Shown in pieces: positions 42,508 to 56,134 of a DNA stretch of 64,000 bases (position 1 is its first letter; each line of letters opens with the position of its first letter). Source of the DNA: Triticum aestivum (lineage: Eukaryota > Streptophyta > Magnoliopsida > Poales > Poaceae). Both the position numbers and the translations under genes were made by a program. The notes below the pieces were generated by a model. The model was not told where the DNA came from and ran no database searches. It saw only the letters and a list, made by a program, of their open reading frames with translations. Location of the stretch: the NCBI RefSeq assembly GCF_018294505.1, contig NC_057811.1, positions 24,990,197 to 25,054,196 on the forward strand, in the 5' to 3' direction.

Positions 42508-43756
42508 CTATTCCTTTTCGGAGTCTGAAACGTTCCGGAAAGTGTCCCTTATGTATTCCTCCGGGGTTACGGTTTCAATAACATTGGTTTCAACATTTAT
42601 GGGATGACCTGAGATATAATGTTTGATTCTTTGACCGTTCACCACCTTCGGATTTGTGCCTTCGAAGTTGTTGATTTTTATGGCACCGGAACGATAGACC
42701 TCCTCGATAACGTAAGGGCCTTCCCATTTAGAGAGAAGTTTTCCTGCAAAAAATCTTAAACGAGAGTTGTATAGCAATACATAATCACCTACATTAAACT
42801 CACGCTTTTGTATTCTTTTGTCATGCCATCTTTTAACTTTTTCTTTAAACAACTTGGCATTCTCGTAGGCTTGGGTTCTCCATTCATCAAGTGAGCTAAT
42901 GTCAAATAACCTCTTCTCACCGGCAAGTTTGAAATCATAATTGAGCTCTTTAATAGCCCAATAAGCCTTATATTCTAGTTCGAGAGGTAAGCGACATGCT
43001 TTTCCATAAACCATTTTATACGGAGACATACCCATAGAATTTTTTATGCAGTTCTGTAGGCCCATAATGCATCATCAAGTTTCTTGGACCAATTCTTTCT
43101 AGATCTATTGACAGTCTTTTGCAAAATTAATTTGAGCTCTCTATTACTCAATTCTACTTGACCACTAGACTGCGGGTGATAAGGAGATGCAATTCTATGA
43201 TTAACATCATACTTAGCAAGCATTTTACGGAAAGCACCATGAATAAAATGTGAACCACCATCAATCATTAAATATCTATGGACTCCAAACCTCGGATAAA
43301 TAACTTCTTTAAGCATCTTAATAGAAGTGTTATGATCAACACTACTAGTTGGAATAGCTTCTACCCACTTAGTAACGTAATCAACAGCAACTAAAATATG
43401 TGTATATCCATTAGAGGCAGGAAAAGGTCCCATATAATCAAAGCCCCAAACATCAAATGGTTCAATAACAAGTGAATAATTCATAGACATTTCTTGACGT
43501 CTACTAATATTACCAATTCTTTGACATTCATCACAAGACAAGACAAACTTACGGGCATCCTTGAAGAGAGTAGGCCAATAAAAACCGGATTGCAATACCT
43601 TATGTGCAGTTCTATCTCCAGCGTGGTGTCCTCCATAAGCCTCGGAGTGACACTTGCGTAGGATTGTTCCTGTTCATGCTCAGGTACACAACGTCTAATA
43701 ACACCATCTACTCCTTCTTTATAAAGATGTGGGTCATCCCAAAAGTAATGTCTCAA
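42508..43756 (-). pseudogene. Athila-like integrase, broken by frameshifts
   Basis: Three overlapping frames. The first (43756 downward) holds [16 protein letters not shown] and shifts near 43600. The second (43595-43044) has [13 protein letters not shown] of the zinc finger, WGFDYMGPFP with the first catalytic Asp, YLMIDGGSHF with the second, and YHPQSSGQVELSNRELK with the Glu; it stops after ALWAYRTA. The third (43065-42508) continues GMSPYKMVYGKACRLPLE through KLLSKWEGPYVIEEVYRSG, the C-terminal chromatin-binding-like part. Two frameshifts make it inactive. Confidence 0.9.
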
Positions 43757-43876
43757 ATCATAGAAAAACTTTTTCTTTTGCTGGTATGTGAAACTAGGTG
43801 GTATGAATTTAGCAACGATGTAATTAGCATAATCAGCATACCATGGAGTAGTACGAGAAGTATTTATGACATTTAA

Positions 43877-46360
43877 TTACTCATCAGGAAAGCTATCATC
43901 AATAGGTAGTGGGTCGTCAAGAACATTTTCTAACCTAGACAAGTTGTCTGCAACGGGGTTCTCAGCTCCCTTTCTATCAATAATATGCAAATCAAATTCT
44001 TGTAGCAAGAGAACCCATCTAATAAGTCTAGGTTTAGCATCTTTCTTTTCCATAAGATATTTAATAGCAGCATGATCAGTGTGAATAGTTACTTTAGAAT
44101 CAACAATATAAGGTCTAAACTTATCACAAGCAAATACAACTGCTAAGAATTCCTTTTCAGTAGTAGCATAATTTCTTTGAGCATTGTCTAGAGTTTTGCT
44201 AGCATATTGGATAACATTCAATTTCTTATCAACTCTTTGCCCTAGAACAACACCTACAGCATAATCACTAGCATCACACATAATTTCAAAAGGTAAATTC
44301 CAATCAGGTGGCTGAACAGTAGGTGCAGAAATCAATGCTTTCTTAAGTATTTCAAATCCTTCTACGCAATCATCATCAAAGACAAATGGTATATCTTTTT
44401 GTAATAAATTAGTCAGAGGCCGAGAAATTTTTGAGAAGTCCTTAATGAACCTCCTATAAAAACTGGCGTGACCAAGGAAACTTCTTATACCTTTGATGTC
44501 CTTGGGACATGGCATCTTTTCAATAGCATCAACCTTGGCTTTATCAACTTCAATACCTCTTTCAGAAACTTTATGCCCAGAGACAATACCTTCATTAACC
44601 ATAAAGTGGCACTTTTCCCAATTCAAGACAAGATTAGTTTCTTCACATCTCTGCAAAACTCGGTCAAGGTTGCTTAAGCAATCATCAAAAGAGGATCCAT
44701 AAATAGAGAAATCATCCATGAAAACCTCACAAATCTTTTCGCAAAAGTCAGAGAATATAGCCATCATGCATCTTTGAAAGGTAGCAGGTGCATTACATAA
44801 ACCAAAAGGCATACGTCTATAAGCAAAAGTACCAAAAGGGCAAGTAAAAGTGGTCTTTGATTGATCATTGGCTGACACAGGTATTTGAGAGAAGCTAGAA
44901 TAACCATCTAGAAAGCAAAAATGTGTATGTTTGGATAATCTTTCTAGCATTTGATCGATAAAAGGTAAGGGGTAATGATCCTTTTTAGTAGCTTTATTTA
45001 ATTTGCGGAAATCAATTACCATCCTATAACCTGTAATAATTCTTTGCGGGATCAATTCATCTTTATCATTAGGAACGACAGTAATACCTCCCTTCTTAGG
45101 GACACAATGGACAGGACTTACCCACTGACTATCAGCAATGGGATAAATTATACCTGCCTCAAGGAGCTTTAGTATTTCCTTTCTTACCACTTCTTTCATC
45201 TTAGGATTCAGCCGTCGTTGATGATCACGAACTGGTTTGGCATCTTTCTCCAAATTTATTTTATGTTGACATAGAGTGGGACTAATGCCCTTAAGATCAT
45301 CAAGAGTATATCCAATAGCAGCACGGTGCTTCTTCAGAGTTTTCAATAATCTCTCTTCTTCATGCTCTGAAAGGTTAGCACTAATAATAACAGGATATAT
45401 CTTTTTCTCATCAAGATAAGCATATTTAAGAGTATCAGGCAACGGTTTAAGCTCAAACATGGGATCACCCTTGGTTGGAGGAGGATCCCCTAGGATTTCA
45501 ATAGGCAAATTGTGTTTCAGGATAGGTTCCTGTTTAAAGAATACTTCATCTATTTCCCTTCTTTCATTCATAAACATATCATTTTCGTGGTCTAGCAAAT
45601 ATTGTTCTAAAGGATCACTAGGAGGTACGGCAATAGAAGCAAGACCAATTATTTCATCCTTGCTAGGCAATTCCCCTTCACGGTGTTGTCTACGAAATTT
45701 AGACAAATTGAACTCATGAGACATATCACCCAAACCAATAGTAACAATATCCTTTTCGCAGTCTATCCTAGCATTAACAGTGTTCAAGAAGGGTCTACCA
45801 AATATAATGGGACAAAAGCTATCTTGTGGGGAACCAAGAACAAGAAAATCAGCAAGATATTTAGTTTTCCCACACAAAACTTCAACATCTCTAACAATTC
45901 CAATGGGTGATATTGTATCTCTATTAGCAAGTTTGATGGTAACATCAATACCTTCTATCTCAGCAGGTGCAATTTCATGCATAATTTCTTTGTATAAGTC
46001 ATGAGGTATAGCACTAGCACTGGCACCCATATCGCATAAGCCATGATAACAATGATCTCCTATTTTAACAGAAATAACAGGCATGCCTACCACAGGTCTA
46101 TGTTTATCTTTAGAACAAGGTTTAGCAATTCTAGCAGTTTCATCACAGAAATAAATAACATGCCCATCAATATTATCAGACAAGAGATCTTTAACAATAG
46201 CAATACTAGGATCAACTTTAATTTGCTCAGGAGGTGTATAAGTTCTAATATTGCTTTTACGAATCACAGTTGAAGCTTTAGCATGATCCTTTATTCTAAC
46301 AGGGAAAGGTGGTTTCTCAACATAAGAAGTAGGAACAATAGGTGATAGTCTTTTCTTCAA
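43877..46360 (-). CDS. Athila-like protease, reverse transcriptase and RNase H (pol part)
   Basis: An 827-aa frame without a stop. Protease: [11 protein letters not shown] at about residues 107-117. Reverse transcriptase: [66 protein letters not shown] and catalytic [11 protein letters not shown]. RNase [30 protein letters not shown] and [10 protein letters not shown], ending before the integrase with DNLSRLENV. The 5' end joins gag by a frameshift near 46340 and the 3' end joins a broken integrase, so the element as a whole is not autonomous even though this part reads through. Confidence 0.92.
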   Translation of the reverse strand: MKKRLSPIVPTSYVEKPPFPVRIKDHAKASTVIRKSNIRTYTPPEQIKVDPSIAIVKDLLSDNIDGHVIYFCDETARIAKPCSKDKHRPVVGMPVISVKIGDHCYHGLCDMGASASAIPHDLYKEIMHEIAPAEIEGIDVTIKLANRDTISPIGIVRDVEVLCGKTKYLADFLVLGSPQDSFCPIIFGRPFLNTVNARIDCEKDIVTIGLGDMSHEFNLSKFRRQHREGELPSKDEIIGLASIAVPPSDPLEQYLLDHENDMFMNERREIDEVFFKQEPILKHNLPIEILGDPPPTKGDPMFELKPLPDTLKYAYLDEKKIYPVIISANLSEHEEERLLKTLKKHRAAIGYTLDDLKGISPTLCQHKINLEKDAKPVRDHQRRLNPKMKEVVRKEILKLLEAGIIYPIADSQWVSPVHCVPKKGGITVVPNDKDELIPQRIITGYRMVIDFRKLNKATKKDHYPLPFIDQMLERLSKHTHFCFLDGYSSFSQIPVSANDQSKTTFTCPFGTFAYRRMPFGLCNAPATFQRCMMAIFSDFCEKICEVFMDDFSIYGSSFDDCLSNLDRVLQRCEETNLVLNWEKCHFMVNEGIVSGHKVSERGIEVDKAKVDAIEKMPCPKDIKGIRSFLGHASFYRRFIKDFSKISRPLTNLLQKDIPFVFDDDCVEGFEILKKALISAPTVQPPDWNLPFEIMCDASDYAVGVVLGQRVDKKLNVIQYASKTLDNAQRNYATTEKEFLAVVFACDKFRPYIVDSKVTIHTDHAAIKYLMEKKDAKPRLIRWVLLLQEFDLHIIDRKGAENPVADNLSRLENVLDDPLPIDDSFPDE

Positions 46361-47210
46361 CTTTAATAGGTGCAGCTAATTTTACTTCTATGGGAGGATG
46401 ATATTTAAACCACTTTTCCTTAGGGAGATCAATATGAGCAGCAAAATATTCACAGAAAGAGGCTACTATCTCAGAGTCAAGTCCATATTTAGTGCTAAAT
46501 TTACGGAAAACATCGGTATCCATAAAAGATTTAACACAATCAAACTTAGGTGTCATACCTGACTCCTTACCTTCGTCAAGATCCCAATCTTCAGAGTTGC
46601 GTTTAATTCTATCCGATAAATCCCATTTGAATTCAATAGTCTTCATCATAAAAGAGCCAGCACAAGAAGTATCGAGCATGGTGCGATTGTTATCAGAAAG
46701 CCGAGCATAAAATTTTTGAATAATCATTTCTCTTGAGAGCTCATGATTCGGGCATGAATATAACATTGATTTAAGCCTCCCCCAAGCTTGAGCGATGCTT
46801 TCTCCTTTGCGAGGCCAAAAATTATATATATAATTGCGATCACGATGAACAAGATGCATAGGATAAATTTTTTGATGAAATTCCAATTTCAATCATTTGT
46901 AGTTCCATGATCTCGTATCATCACATAGCCTATACCATGTCAATGCATCTCCCTTCAAATATAAAGGGAAGACCTTCTTCTTAATAACATCACCAGGTAT
47001 ACCTGCAAGCTTAAATAATCCACAAACTTCATCCACATATATTAGGTGCTCATCAGGATGCTTTGTTCCATCTCCTGCAAAAGGATTAGCTAGCAGTTTT
47101 TCTAACATACCCGAAGGAATTTCAAAGTGGACATTTTCATTTTCAGTAGGTTCAGTAGGTTGAGGAGCAACTCTTTGCTCTACTGGTCGGGGTGAGGATA
47201 CCCCGAACAA
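46317..47210 (-). pseudogene. Athila-like gag, split by a stop
   Basis: The first frame (47210-46893) includes the capsid-type start NPFAGDGTKHPDEHLIYVDE and FPLYLKGDALTWYR, then stops. The second (46892-46317) continues with KLEFHQKIYPMHLVHRDRN, WPRKGESIAQAWGRLKSML and KTIEFKWDLSDRIKRN. No CCHC knuckle is seen. A frameshift near 46340 leads into the pol frame. Confidence 0.88.
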
Positions 47211-47340
47211 GCCCCTCAGAGGATTACTTTACATAGTAACAAGTGACAGTAAATTTCAGCACACTATATAAATTTTTCCTTACCAAATTCCACCTACCAA
47301 AGGCGCTTCACTCCCCGGAAACGGAGCCAGAAAAGAGTCT

Positions 47341-48848
47341 TGATGACCCACAAGTATAGGGGATCTATCATAGTCCTTTCGATAAGTAAGAGTGTCGAAC
47401 CCAACGATGAGCAGAAGGAAATGATAAGCGGTTTTCAGCAAGGTATTCTCTGCAAGCACTGAAATAATAGGTAACAAATAGTTTTGTGATAGGATAATTT
47501 GTAACGAGCAACAAGTAACAAAAGTAAATAAAGTGCAGCAAGGTGGCCCAATCCTTTTTGAAGCAAAGGACAAGCCTGGACAAACTCTTATATAGAGGAA
47601 AGCGCTCCCGAGGGCACATGGGAATTATCGTCAAGCTAGTTTTCATCACGTTCATATGATTCGCGTTCGGTACTTTGATAATTTGATATGTGGGTGGACC
47701 GGTGCTTGGGTGCTGTCCTTACTTGGACAAGCATCCCACTTATGATTAACCTCTGTTGCAAGCGTCCGCAACTACAACAAAAGTATTAAGGTAAACCTAA
47801 CCATAGCATGAAACATATGGATCCAAATCAGCCCCTTACGAAGCAACGCATAAACTAGGGTTTAAGCTTGTGTCACTCTAGCAACCCATCATCTACTTAT
47901 TACTTCCCAATGCCTTCCTCTAGGCCCAAATAATGGTGAAGTGTCATGTAGTCGACGTTCACATAACACCACTATAGGATAGACAACATACATCTCATCA
48001 AAATATCGAACGAATACCAAATTCACATGACTACTAATAGCAAGACTTCTCCCATGTCCTCAGGAACAAACGTAACTACTCACAAAGCATATTCATGTTC
48101 ATAATCAGAGGGGTATTAATATGCATATAGGATCTGAACATATGATCTTCCACCAAATAAACCAACTAGCATCAACTACAAGGAGTAATCAACACTACTA
48201 GCAACCTACAGGTACCAATCCCATACTTGGAGACAAGAATTGGATACAAGAGATGAACTAGGGTTTGGGAGGAGATGGTGCTGGTGAAGATGTTGATGGA
48301 GATTGCCCTCTCCCGATGAGAGGCGCGTTGGTGATGACGATGGCGATGATTTCCCCCTCCCGAAGGGAAGTGTCCCCGGCAGAACAGCTCTGCCGGAGCC
48401 CTAGATTGGTTCCGCCTCGTGGCGGCGGAGTCTCGTCCCGAAAGCTTGCTTATTATTTTTCTTCGGACGAAAGACTTCATATAGCAGAAGATGGCCACCG
48501 GAGGACCAACAGGGGGCCCACGAGGCAGGGGGCGCGCCCAGGGGGTAGGGCGCGCCCCCCACCCTCGTGGCCAGGTGGAGCCCCCCTGACGTATTTCTTC
48601 CGCTCATTATTTTTTATTATTTCAAAAATAACTTTCGTGGAGTTTCAGGACTTTTGGAGTTGTGCAGAATAGGTCTCTAATATTTGCTCCTTTTCTAGCC
48701 CAGAATTCCAGCTGTCGGCATTCTCCCTCCTTATGTAAACCTTGTAAAATAAGAGAGAATAGGCATAAGTATTGTGACATAATTTGTAATAACAGCCCAT
48801 AATGCAATAAATATCGATATAAAAGCATGATGCAAAATGGACGTATCA
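47341..48848 (-). repeat. 5' LTR of the Athila-like element
   Basis: 1508 bp, the partner of 38753-40264. The primer-binding site lies just to its left at about 47313-47335. Confidence 0.93.
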
Positions 48849-49125
48849 ATTGGCGCTAAGTGCGACCCCGTCCCACCTAACATCTTCCTCGAAAGGCTCT
48901 TTAAGCCATCCGTGGTGTGGCAAGGGGGAGACAGCAACGACAGTCCCGTTCCGAACACAAACATAGATAGCGAACACGCCGATATCATCGGAGGCTTAGC
49001 CACCGAAATAACACCATCGGCCCACCTCATTATGGCAGTCATTGCCCCGTGGACCGAACCATTCTTGGCCTACCTTAATAGGAAGGAGCTCCTAGAAGAT
49101 CAGAACGAGGCTCGCCGCATTGTCC
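48849..49125 (+). pseudogene. Outer gypsy polyprotein segment between the two nested elements
   Basis: After the target-site duplication the outer frame resumes: AKCDPVPPNIFLERLFKPSV and later PWTEPFLAYLNRKELLED, linking RNase H to integrase. It ends at the TGTCC duplicated by the BARE-like element. Confidence 0.88.
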
Positions 49126-50835
49126 TGTAGGGGATCGTAGCAGAATTTTAAAATTTTCTACGCATCACCAAGATCCATCTATGGAGTATACTAGCAACGA
49201 GGGGAAAGGAGTGCATCTACATACCCTTGTAGATCGCGAGCGGAAGCGTTCCAATGAACGTGGGTGATGGAGTCGTACTCGCCGTGATCCAAATCACCGA
49301 TGACCGAGTGCCGAACGGACGGCACCTCCGCGTTCAACACACGTATGGTGCAGCGATGTCTCCTCCTTCTTGATCCAGCAAGGGGGAAGGAGAGGTTGAT
49401 GGAGATCCAGCAACACGACGGCGTGGTGGTGGATGTAGCGGGATCTCGGCAGGGCTTCGCCGAGCTTCCGCGAGAGGGAGAGGTGTTGCAGGGGAGGAGG
49501 GAGGCGCCCAGGGCTGTAGTGTTGCTGCCCTCCCTCCCCCCTTTATATAGGCCCCTTGGGAGGGGGGGCGCCGGCCTGGAACCCATCTATGGGGGGGGGG
49601 GGCGGCGGCCAAGGGGGGAAACTTCCCCCCCAAGTCAAGTGGGGCGCCCCCCACCCTAGGGTTTCCAACCCTAGGCGCAGGGGGAGGCCCATGGGGGGCG
49701 CCCCAGCCCACTAAGGGCTGGTTCCCTTCCCACTTCAGCCCATGGGGCCCTCCGGGATAGGTGGCCCCACCCGGTGGACCCCTGAGACCCTTCCGGTGGT
49801 CCCGGTACAATACCGGTAACCCCCGAAACTTTCCCGGTGGCCAAAACTGGACTTCCTATATATAATTCTTCAGCTCCGGACCATTCCGGAACTCCTCGTG
49901 ACGTCTGGGATCTCATCCGGGACTCCGAACAACTTTCGGGTTTCCGCATACTCATATCTCTACAACCCTAGCGTCACCGAACCTTAAGTGTGTAGACCCT
50001 ACGGGTTCGGGAGACATGCAGACATGACCGAGACGCCTCTCCGGTCAATAACCAACAGCGGGATCTGGATACCCATGTTGGATCCCACATGTTCCATGAT
50101 GATCTCATCGGATGAACCACGATGTCGAGGATTCAATCAATCCCGTATACAATTCCCTTTGTCAATCGGTATGTTACTTGCCCGAGATTCGATCGTCGGT
50201 ATCCCAATACCTTGTTCAATCTCGTTACCGGCAAGTCTCTTTACTCGTACCGCAATGCATGATCCCGTGACTAAGTCCTTAGTCACATTGAGCTCATTAT
50301 GATGATGCATTACCGAGTGGGCCCAGAGATACCTCTCCGTCATACGGAGTGACAAATCCCAGTCTCGATCCGTGCCAACCCAACAGACAGTTTTGGAGAT
50401 ACCCATAGTGTACCTTTATAGTCACCCAGTTACGTTGTGACGTTTGGCACACCCAAAGCACTCCTACGGTATCCGGGAGTTGCACGATCTCATGGTCTAA
50501 GGAAAAGATACTTGACATTGGAAAAGCTCTAGCAAACGAACTACACGATCTTTGAGCTATGCTTAGGATTGGGTCTTGTCCATCACATCATTCTCCTAAT
50601 GATGTGATCCCGTTATCAATGACATCCAATGTCCATAGTCAGGAAACCATGACTATCTGTTGATCAACGAGCTAGTCAACTAGAGGCTTACTAGGGACGC
50701 GTTGTGGTCTATGTATTCACACATGTATTACGATTTCCGGATAACACAATTATAGCATGAATAATAGACAATTATCATGAACAAAGAAATATAATAATAA
50801 CCATTTATTATTGCCTCTAGGGCATATTTCCAACA
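49126..50835 (-). repeat. 3' LTR of the BARE-like element
   Basis: 1710 bp, ending (plus) tctagggcatatttccaaca. Very similar to 56135-57850, with scattered single-base changes such as acacgtatggtg against acatgtacggtg near 49340. C-runs and G-runs at 49585-49640 vary in length between the LTRs. Confidence 0.95.
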
Positions 50836-50867
50836 GTCCCCCACTTGCACTAGAGTCAATCATCTAG

Positions 50868-52454
50868 TTACATTGTGATGAATCGAACACCCATAGCGTC
50901 CTGGTGTTGATTATGTTTTGCTCTAGGGAGAGGTTTAGTCAACGGATCTGCCACATTCAGGTCCGTATGTACTTTACAAATATCTATGTCTCCATTTTGA
51001 ACACTTTCACGAATGGAGTTGAAGCGACGCTTGATATGCCTGGTCTTCCTGTGAAACCCGGGCTCCCTCACAAGGGCAATAGCTCCAGTGTTGTCACAGA
51101 AGAGAGTCATCGGGCCCGACGCATTGGGAATCACCCCTAGGTCGGTAATGAACTCCTTCATCTAGACTGCTTCCTGTGCTGCCTCTGAGGCTGCCATGTA
51201 CTCCGCTTCACATGTAGATCCCGCCACGACGCTTTGCTTGCAACTGCACCAGCTTACTGCTCCTCCATTCAAAATATACACGTATCCGGTTTGTGACTTC
51301 GAGTCATCCAGATCTGTGTTGAAGCTAGCGTCGACGTAACCCTTTACGACGAGCTCTTCGTCACCTCCATAAACGAGAAACATATCCTTAGTCCTCTTCA
51401 GGTACTTCAGGATATTCTTGACCGCTGTCCAGTGTTCCATGCCGGGATTCTACCTTCCCACCAAACTCACGGCAAGGTTTACATCAGGTCTGGTACACAG
51501 CATGACATACATAATAGACCCTATGGCCGAGGCATAGGGGATGACACTCATCTTTTCTCTATCTTCTGCCGTGGTCGGGCATTGAGCCGTGCTCAATTGC
51601 ACACCTTGCAATACAGGCAAGAACCCTTTCTTGGACTGATCCATATTGAACTTCTTCAATATCTTGTCAAGGTATGTACTCTGTGAAAGACCAATGAGGC
51701 GTCTTGATCTATCTCTATAGATCTTGATGCCTAATATATAAGCAGCTTCTCCAAGGTCCTTCATTGAAAAACACTTATTCAAATAGGCCTTTATACTTTC
51801 CAAGAATTCTATATCATTTCCCATCAATAGTATGTCGTCCACATATAATATGAGAAATGCTACAGAGCTCCCACTCACTTTCTTGTAAACACAGGCTTCT
51901 CCATAAGTCTGTGTAAACCCAAACGCTTTGATCATCTCATCAAAGCGAATGTTCCAACTCCGAGATGCTTGCACCAGCCCATAGATTGAGCGCTGGAGCT
52001 TGCATACTTTGTTAGCATTCTTAGGATCGACAAAACCTTTCGGCTGCATCATATACAATTCTTCCTTAAGGAAGCCGTTAAGGAATGCCGTTTTGACGTC
52101 CATCTGCCATATCTCATAATCATAGTATGCAACAATTGCTAACATGATTCTGACGGACTTCAGCTTCGCTACGGGTGAGAAAGTCTCATCGTAGTCAACC
52201 CCTTGAACTTGTCGATAACCCTTAGCGACAAGTCGAGCCTTATAGATGGTCACATTACCATCCGCGTCTGTCTTCTTCTTAAAGATCCATTTATTTTCTA
52301 TGGCTCGCCGATCATCGGGCAAGTCAGTCAAAGTCCATACTTCATTTTCATACATGGATCCTATCTCGGATTTCATGGCTTCTAGCCATTTGTCGGAATC
52401 CGGGCCCGCCATCGCTTCTTCATAGTTCGAAGGTTCACCGTTGTCTAACAACAT
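50868..52454 (-). pseudogene. BARE-like reverse transcriptase and RNase H
   Basis: Frame 52454-51450 contains the copia RT: NKWIFKKKTDADGNVTIYKA, KTAFLNGFLKEELYMMQPKG and catalytic LYVDDILLMGND. After an in-frame TAG near 51447, RNase H continues (GYVDASFNTDLDDSKSQTGY, AGSTCEAEYMAASEAAQEAV), then a TAG at about 51162 where relatives have Trp, then FCDNTGAIALVREP and VADPLTKPLP. Two stops and a frameshift from the upstream integrase frame make it defective. Confidence 0.93.
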
Positions 52455-53245
52455 GATTTCCAGGACAGGGTTGCCGTACCACTCTGGTGCGGAACGTGTC
52501 CTTGTGGACCTACGAAGTTCAGTAGTAACTTGATCCGAAGCTGATCATCATCATTAACTTCCTCCCCAGTCGGTGTAGGCACCACAGGAACATCTTCCCG
52601 CGCTGCGCTACTTTCCGGTTCGGAAGGGGTGACTATCACCTCATCAAGTTCCACTTTCCTCCCACTCAATTCTTTCGAGAGAAACTCTTTCTCCAGAAAG
52701 GACCCGTTCTTGGCAACAAAGATCTTGCCTTCGGATCTGAGGTAGAAGGTATACCCAATGGTTTCCTTAGGGCATCCTATGAAGACGCATTTCTCCGACT
52801 TGGGTTCGAGCTTTTCAGGATGAAGTTTTTTGACATAAGCATCGCATCCCCAAACTTTTAGAAACGACATCTTATGTTTCTTCCCAAACCATAATTCATA
52901 CGGTGTCGTTTCAACGGATTTCGACGGAGCCCTATTTAAAGTGAATGCGGCAGTCTCTAAAGCATAGCCCCAAAATGAGAGCGGTAAATCAGTAAGAGAC
53001 ATCATAGATCGCACCATATCCAATAGAGTGCGATTACGACGTTCGGACACACCGTTTCGCTGAGGTGTTCTAGGCGGCGTGAGTTGTGAAACGATTCCAC
53101 ATTTCCTTAAGTGCGTACCAAATTCGTGACTTAAATATTCTCCACCATGATCTGATCGTAAGAATTTTATTTTCCTGTCACGTTGATTCTCAACCTCACT
53201 CTGAGATTCCTTGAACTTTTCAAAGGTTTCAGACTTGTGTTTCAT
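52445..53245 (-). pseudogene. BARE-like integrase, C-terminal part
   Basis: FLRSDHGGEYLSHEF carries the second catalytic Asp and PQRNGVSERRNRTLLDMVRS the Glu of the DDE set; GCDAYVKKLHPEKLEPKSEK and GSFLEKEFLSKEL follow. A frameshift near 52460 separates it from the RT frame, and one near 53255 from the upstream part. Confidence 0.92.
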
Positions 53246-53268
53246 TAGGTAGACATACCCATATCTAC

Positions 53269-54837
53269 TTAAGTCATCAGTGAGAGTGAGAACATAACGA
53301 TATCTCCGCGAGCCTCAACACTCATTGGACCGCACACATCGGTATGTATGATTTCCAATAAGTTGGTTGCTCTCTCCATTGTTCCGGAGAACAGAGTCTT
53401 GGTCATCTTACCCATGAGGCATGGTTTGCACGTGTCAAATGATTCGTAATCAAGAGACTCCAAAAGTCCATCTGCATGGAGTTTCTTCATGCGTTTGACA
53501 CCAATGTGACCAAGGCGGCAGTGCCACAAGTATGTGGGACTATCATTATCAACTTTACATCTTTTGGTATTCACACTATGAATATGTGTAACATCACGTT
53601 CGAGATTCATCAAGAATAAACCATTAACCAGCGGGGCATGACCATAAAACATATCTCTCATATAAATAGAACAACCATTATTCTCGAATTTAAATGAGTA
53701 GCCATCTCGAATTAAACGAGATCTAGATACAATGTTCATGCTGAAAGCTGGCACTAAATAACAATTATTGAGGTTTAAAACTAATCCCGTAGGTAGATGC
53801 AGAGGTAGCGTGCCGATGGCGATCACATCGACCTTGGAACCATTCCCGACGAGCATCGTCACCTCGTCCTTTGCCAGTCTCCGCTTATTCCGCAGTTCCT
53901 GTTTTGAGTTACAAATATGAGCAACCGCACCGGTATCAAATACCCAGGAGCTACTACGAGTACTGGTAAGGTACACATCAATTACATGTATATCACATAT
54001 ACCTTTGGTGTTGCCGGCCTTCTTGTCCACTAAGTATTTGGGGCAGTTCCGCTTCCAGTGACCACTTCCCTTGCAATAAAAGCACTCAGCCTCAGGCTTG
54101 GGTCCATTCCTTGGCTTCTTCCCGGCAACTGGCTTACCGGGCGCGGCAACTCCCTTGCCGTCCTTCTTGAAGTTCTTCTTACCCTTGCCTTTCTTGAACT
54201 TAGTGGTTTTATTCACCATCAACACTTGATGTTCCTTTTTGATCTCCACCTCCGCTGATTTCAGCATTGAATATACCTCGGGAATGGTCTTTTCCATCCC
54301 CTGCATATTGAAGTTCATCACAAAGCTCTTGTAGCTCGGTGGAAGCTACTGAAGGATTCTGTCAATGACCGCGTCATCCGGGAGATTAACTCCCAGCTGA
54401 GACAAGCGATTGTGTAACCCAGACATTCTAAGTATGTGCTCACTAACAGAACTATTTTCCTCCATTTTACAGCTGAAGAACTTGTCAGAGACTTCATATC
54501 TCTCGAACCGGGCATGAGCTTGGAAAACCATTTTCAGCTCTTCGAACATCTCATATGCTCCATGTTTCTCAAAACGCTTTTGGAGACCCGGTTCTAAGCT
54601 GTAAAGCATGCCGCACTGAACGAGGGAGTAATCATCAGCACGTGATTGCCAAGCATTCATAACGTCTTGGTTCTCTGGGATTGGTGCTTCACCTAGCGGT
54701 GCTTCTAGGACATAATCTTTCTTGGCAGCTATGAGGATGATCCTCAGGTTTCGGACCCAGTCCGTATAGTTGCTGCCATCATCTTTCAGCTTGGTTTTCT
54801 CTAGGAACGCGTTGAAGTTGAGGACAACGTGGGCCAT
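53269..54837 (-). pseudogene. BARE-like gag, protease and integrase N-terminus
   Basis: Starts MAHVVLNFNAFLEKTKL at 54837. An in-frame TAG after AVIDRILQ (54346) splits gag. The second part has the zinc knuckle CFYCKGSGHWKRNC (CX2CX4HX4C), the protease site VFDTGAVAHICN (Asp-Thr-Gly present; the next residue is Ala where relatives usually have Ser), then the integrase zinc finger HCRLGHIGVKRMKKLH with CKPCLMGK and HTDVCGPMS with the first catalytic Asp. A frameshift ends it at 53269. Confidence 0.93.
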
Positions 54838-56134
54838 TTGACCTACAAGACATATTGTAAAGATTTTAGACTAATTTCATGATAATTAAGTTCATATAAT
54901 CAAATTATTCAATGAACTCCCACTCAGATAGACATCCCTCTAGTCATCTAAGTGAAACATGATCCGAGTTAACTAGGCCGTGTCCGATCAGCATGTGAGA
55001 CGGACTAGTCAAGATCGGGGAACATCTCCATGTTGATCGTATCTTCTATACGACTCATGCTCGACCTTTCGGTCCTCCGTGTTCCGAGGCCATGTCTGTA
55101 CATGCTAGGCTCGTCAAGTCAACCTAAGTGTATTGCGTGTGTTCCGAGGCCATGTCTGTACATGCTAGGCTCGTCAACACCCATTGTATGCGAACGTTAG
55201 AATCTATCACACCCGATCATCACGTGGTGCTTCGAAACAACGAACCTTCGCAATGGTGCACAGTTAGGGGGAACACTTTCTTGAAATTATTATAAGGGAT
55301 CATCTTACTTACTACCGTCGTTCTAAGCAAATAAGATGCAAAACATGATAAACATCACATGCAATCAAATAGTGACATGATATGGCCAATATCATTTTGC
55401 TCCTTTGATCTCCATCTTCGGGGCACCATGATCATCTTCGTCACCGGCATGACACCATGATCTCCATCATTGTGTCTTCATGAAGTTTTCACGCCAACGA
55501 TTACTTCTACTTCTATGGCTAACGCGTTTAGCAATAAAGTAAAGTAATTTACATGGCGTTATTCAATGACACGTAGGTCATACAAAATAATAAAGACAAC
55601 TCCTATGGCTCCTGCCGGTTGTCATACTCATCGACATGCAAGTCGTGATTCCTATTACAAGAATATGATCAATCTCATACATCACATATATCATTCATCA
55701 CATCTTCTGGCCATATCACATCACATAGCACATGCTGCAAAAACATGTTAGACGTCCTCTAATTGTTGTTGCAAGTTTTTACGTGGCTTGTTTAGGTTTC
55801 TAGCAAGAACATTTCTTACCTACGTAAAACCACAACGTGATATGCCAATTTCTATTTACCCTTCATAAGGACCCTTTTCATCGAATCCGTTCCGACTAAA
55901 GTAGGAGAGACAGACACCCGCTAGCCACCTTATGCAACTAGTGCATGTCAGTCGGTGGAACCTGTCTCACGTAAGCGTACGTGTAAGGTCGGTCCGGGCC
56001 GCTTCATCCCACAATGCCGCCGAAACAAGATAAGACTAGTAGCGGCAAGAAGAATTGGCAACATCTACGCCCACAACTGCTTTGTGTTCTACTCGTGCAT
56101 AGTAACTACGCATAGGCCTGGCTCATGATGCCAC
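54838..56134 (-). other. Untranslated leader of the BARE-like element
   Basis: The 1.3-kb leader between the 5' LTR and gag, typical of this family. It contains a direct duplication of about 60 bp (tgttccgaggccatgtctgt at 55079 and 55139). Near the LTR is the tRNA primer site. Confidence 0.8.

Larger units (their letters stand above)
38753..48848 (-). mobile_element. Athila-like Ty3/gypsy retrotransposon, nested, full-length
   Basis: A 10.1-kb element on the minus strand with two LTRs of about 1.5 kb, both starting (minus) TGATACGTCCATTTTGCATC and ending GGGTCATCA. The flanking five bases are ATCGG (38748-38752) and ATTGG (48849-48853), a target-site duplication with one later change. Next to the 5' LTR on the minus strand is TGGCTCCGTTTCCGGGGAG, close to the tRNA-Asp primer site used by Athila elements. 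Next to the 3' LTR is the purine tract AAGCTTGGGGGAG. Gag, pol and a small third frame are present with breaks. Confidence 0.92.

Noticed and set aside
49191..49955. 131-158 aa frames within the BARE-like LTR, also at 56200-56970
   Set aside because: They lie in LTR sequence with length-variable G and C runs; no LTR gene is known for this family.
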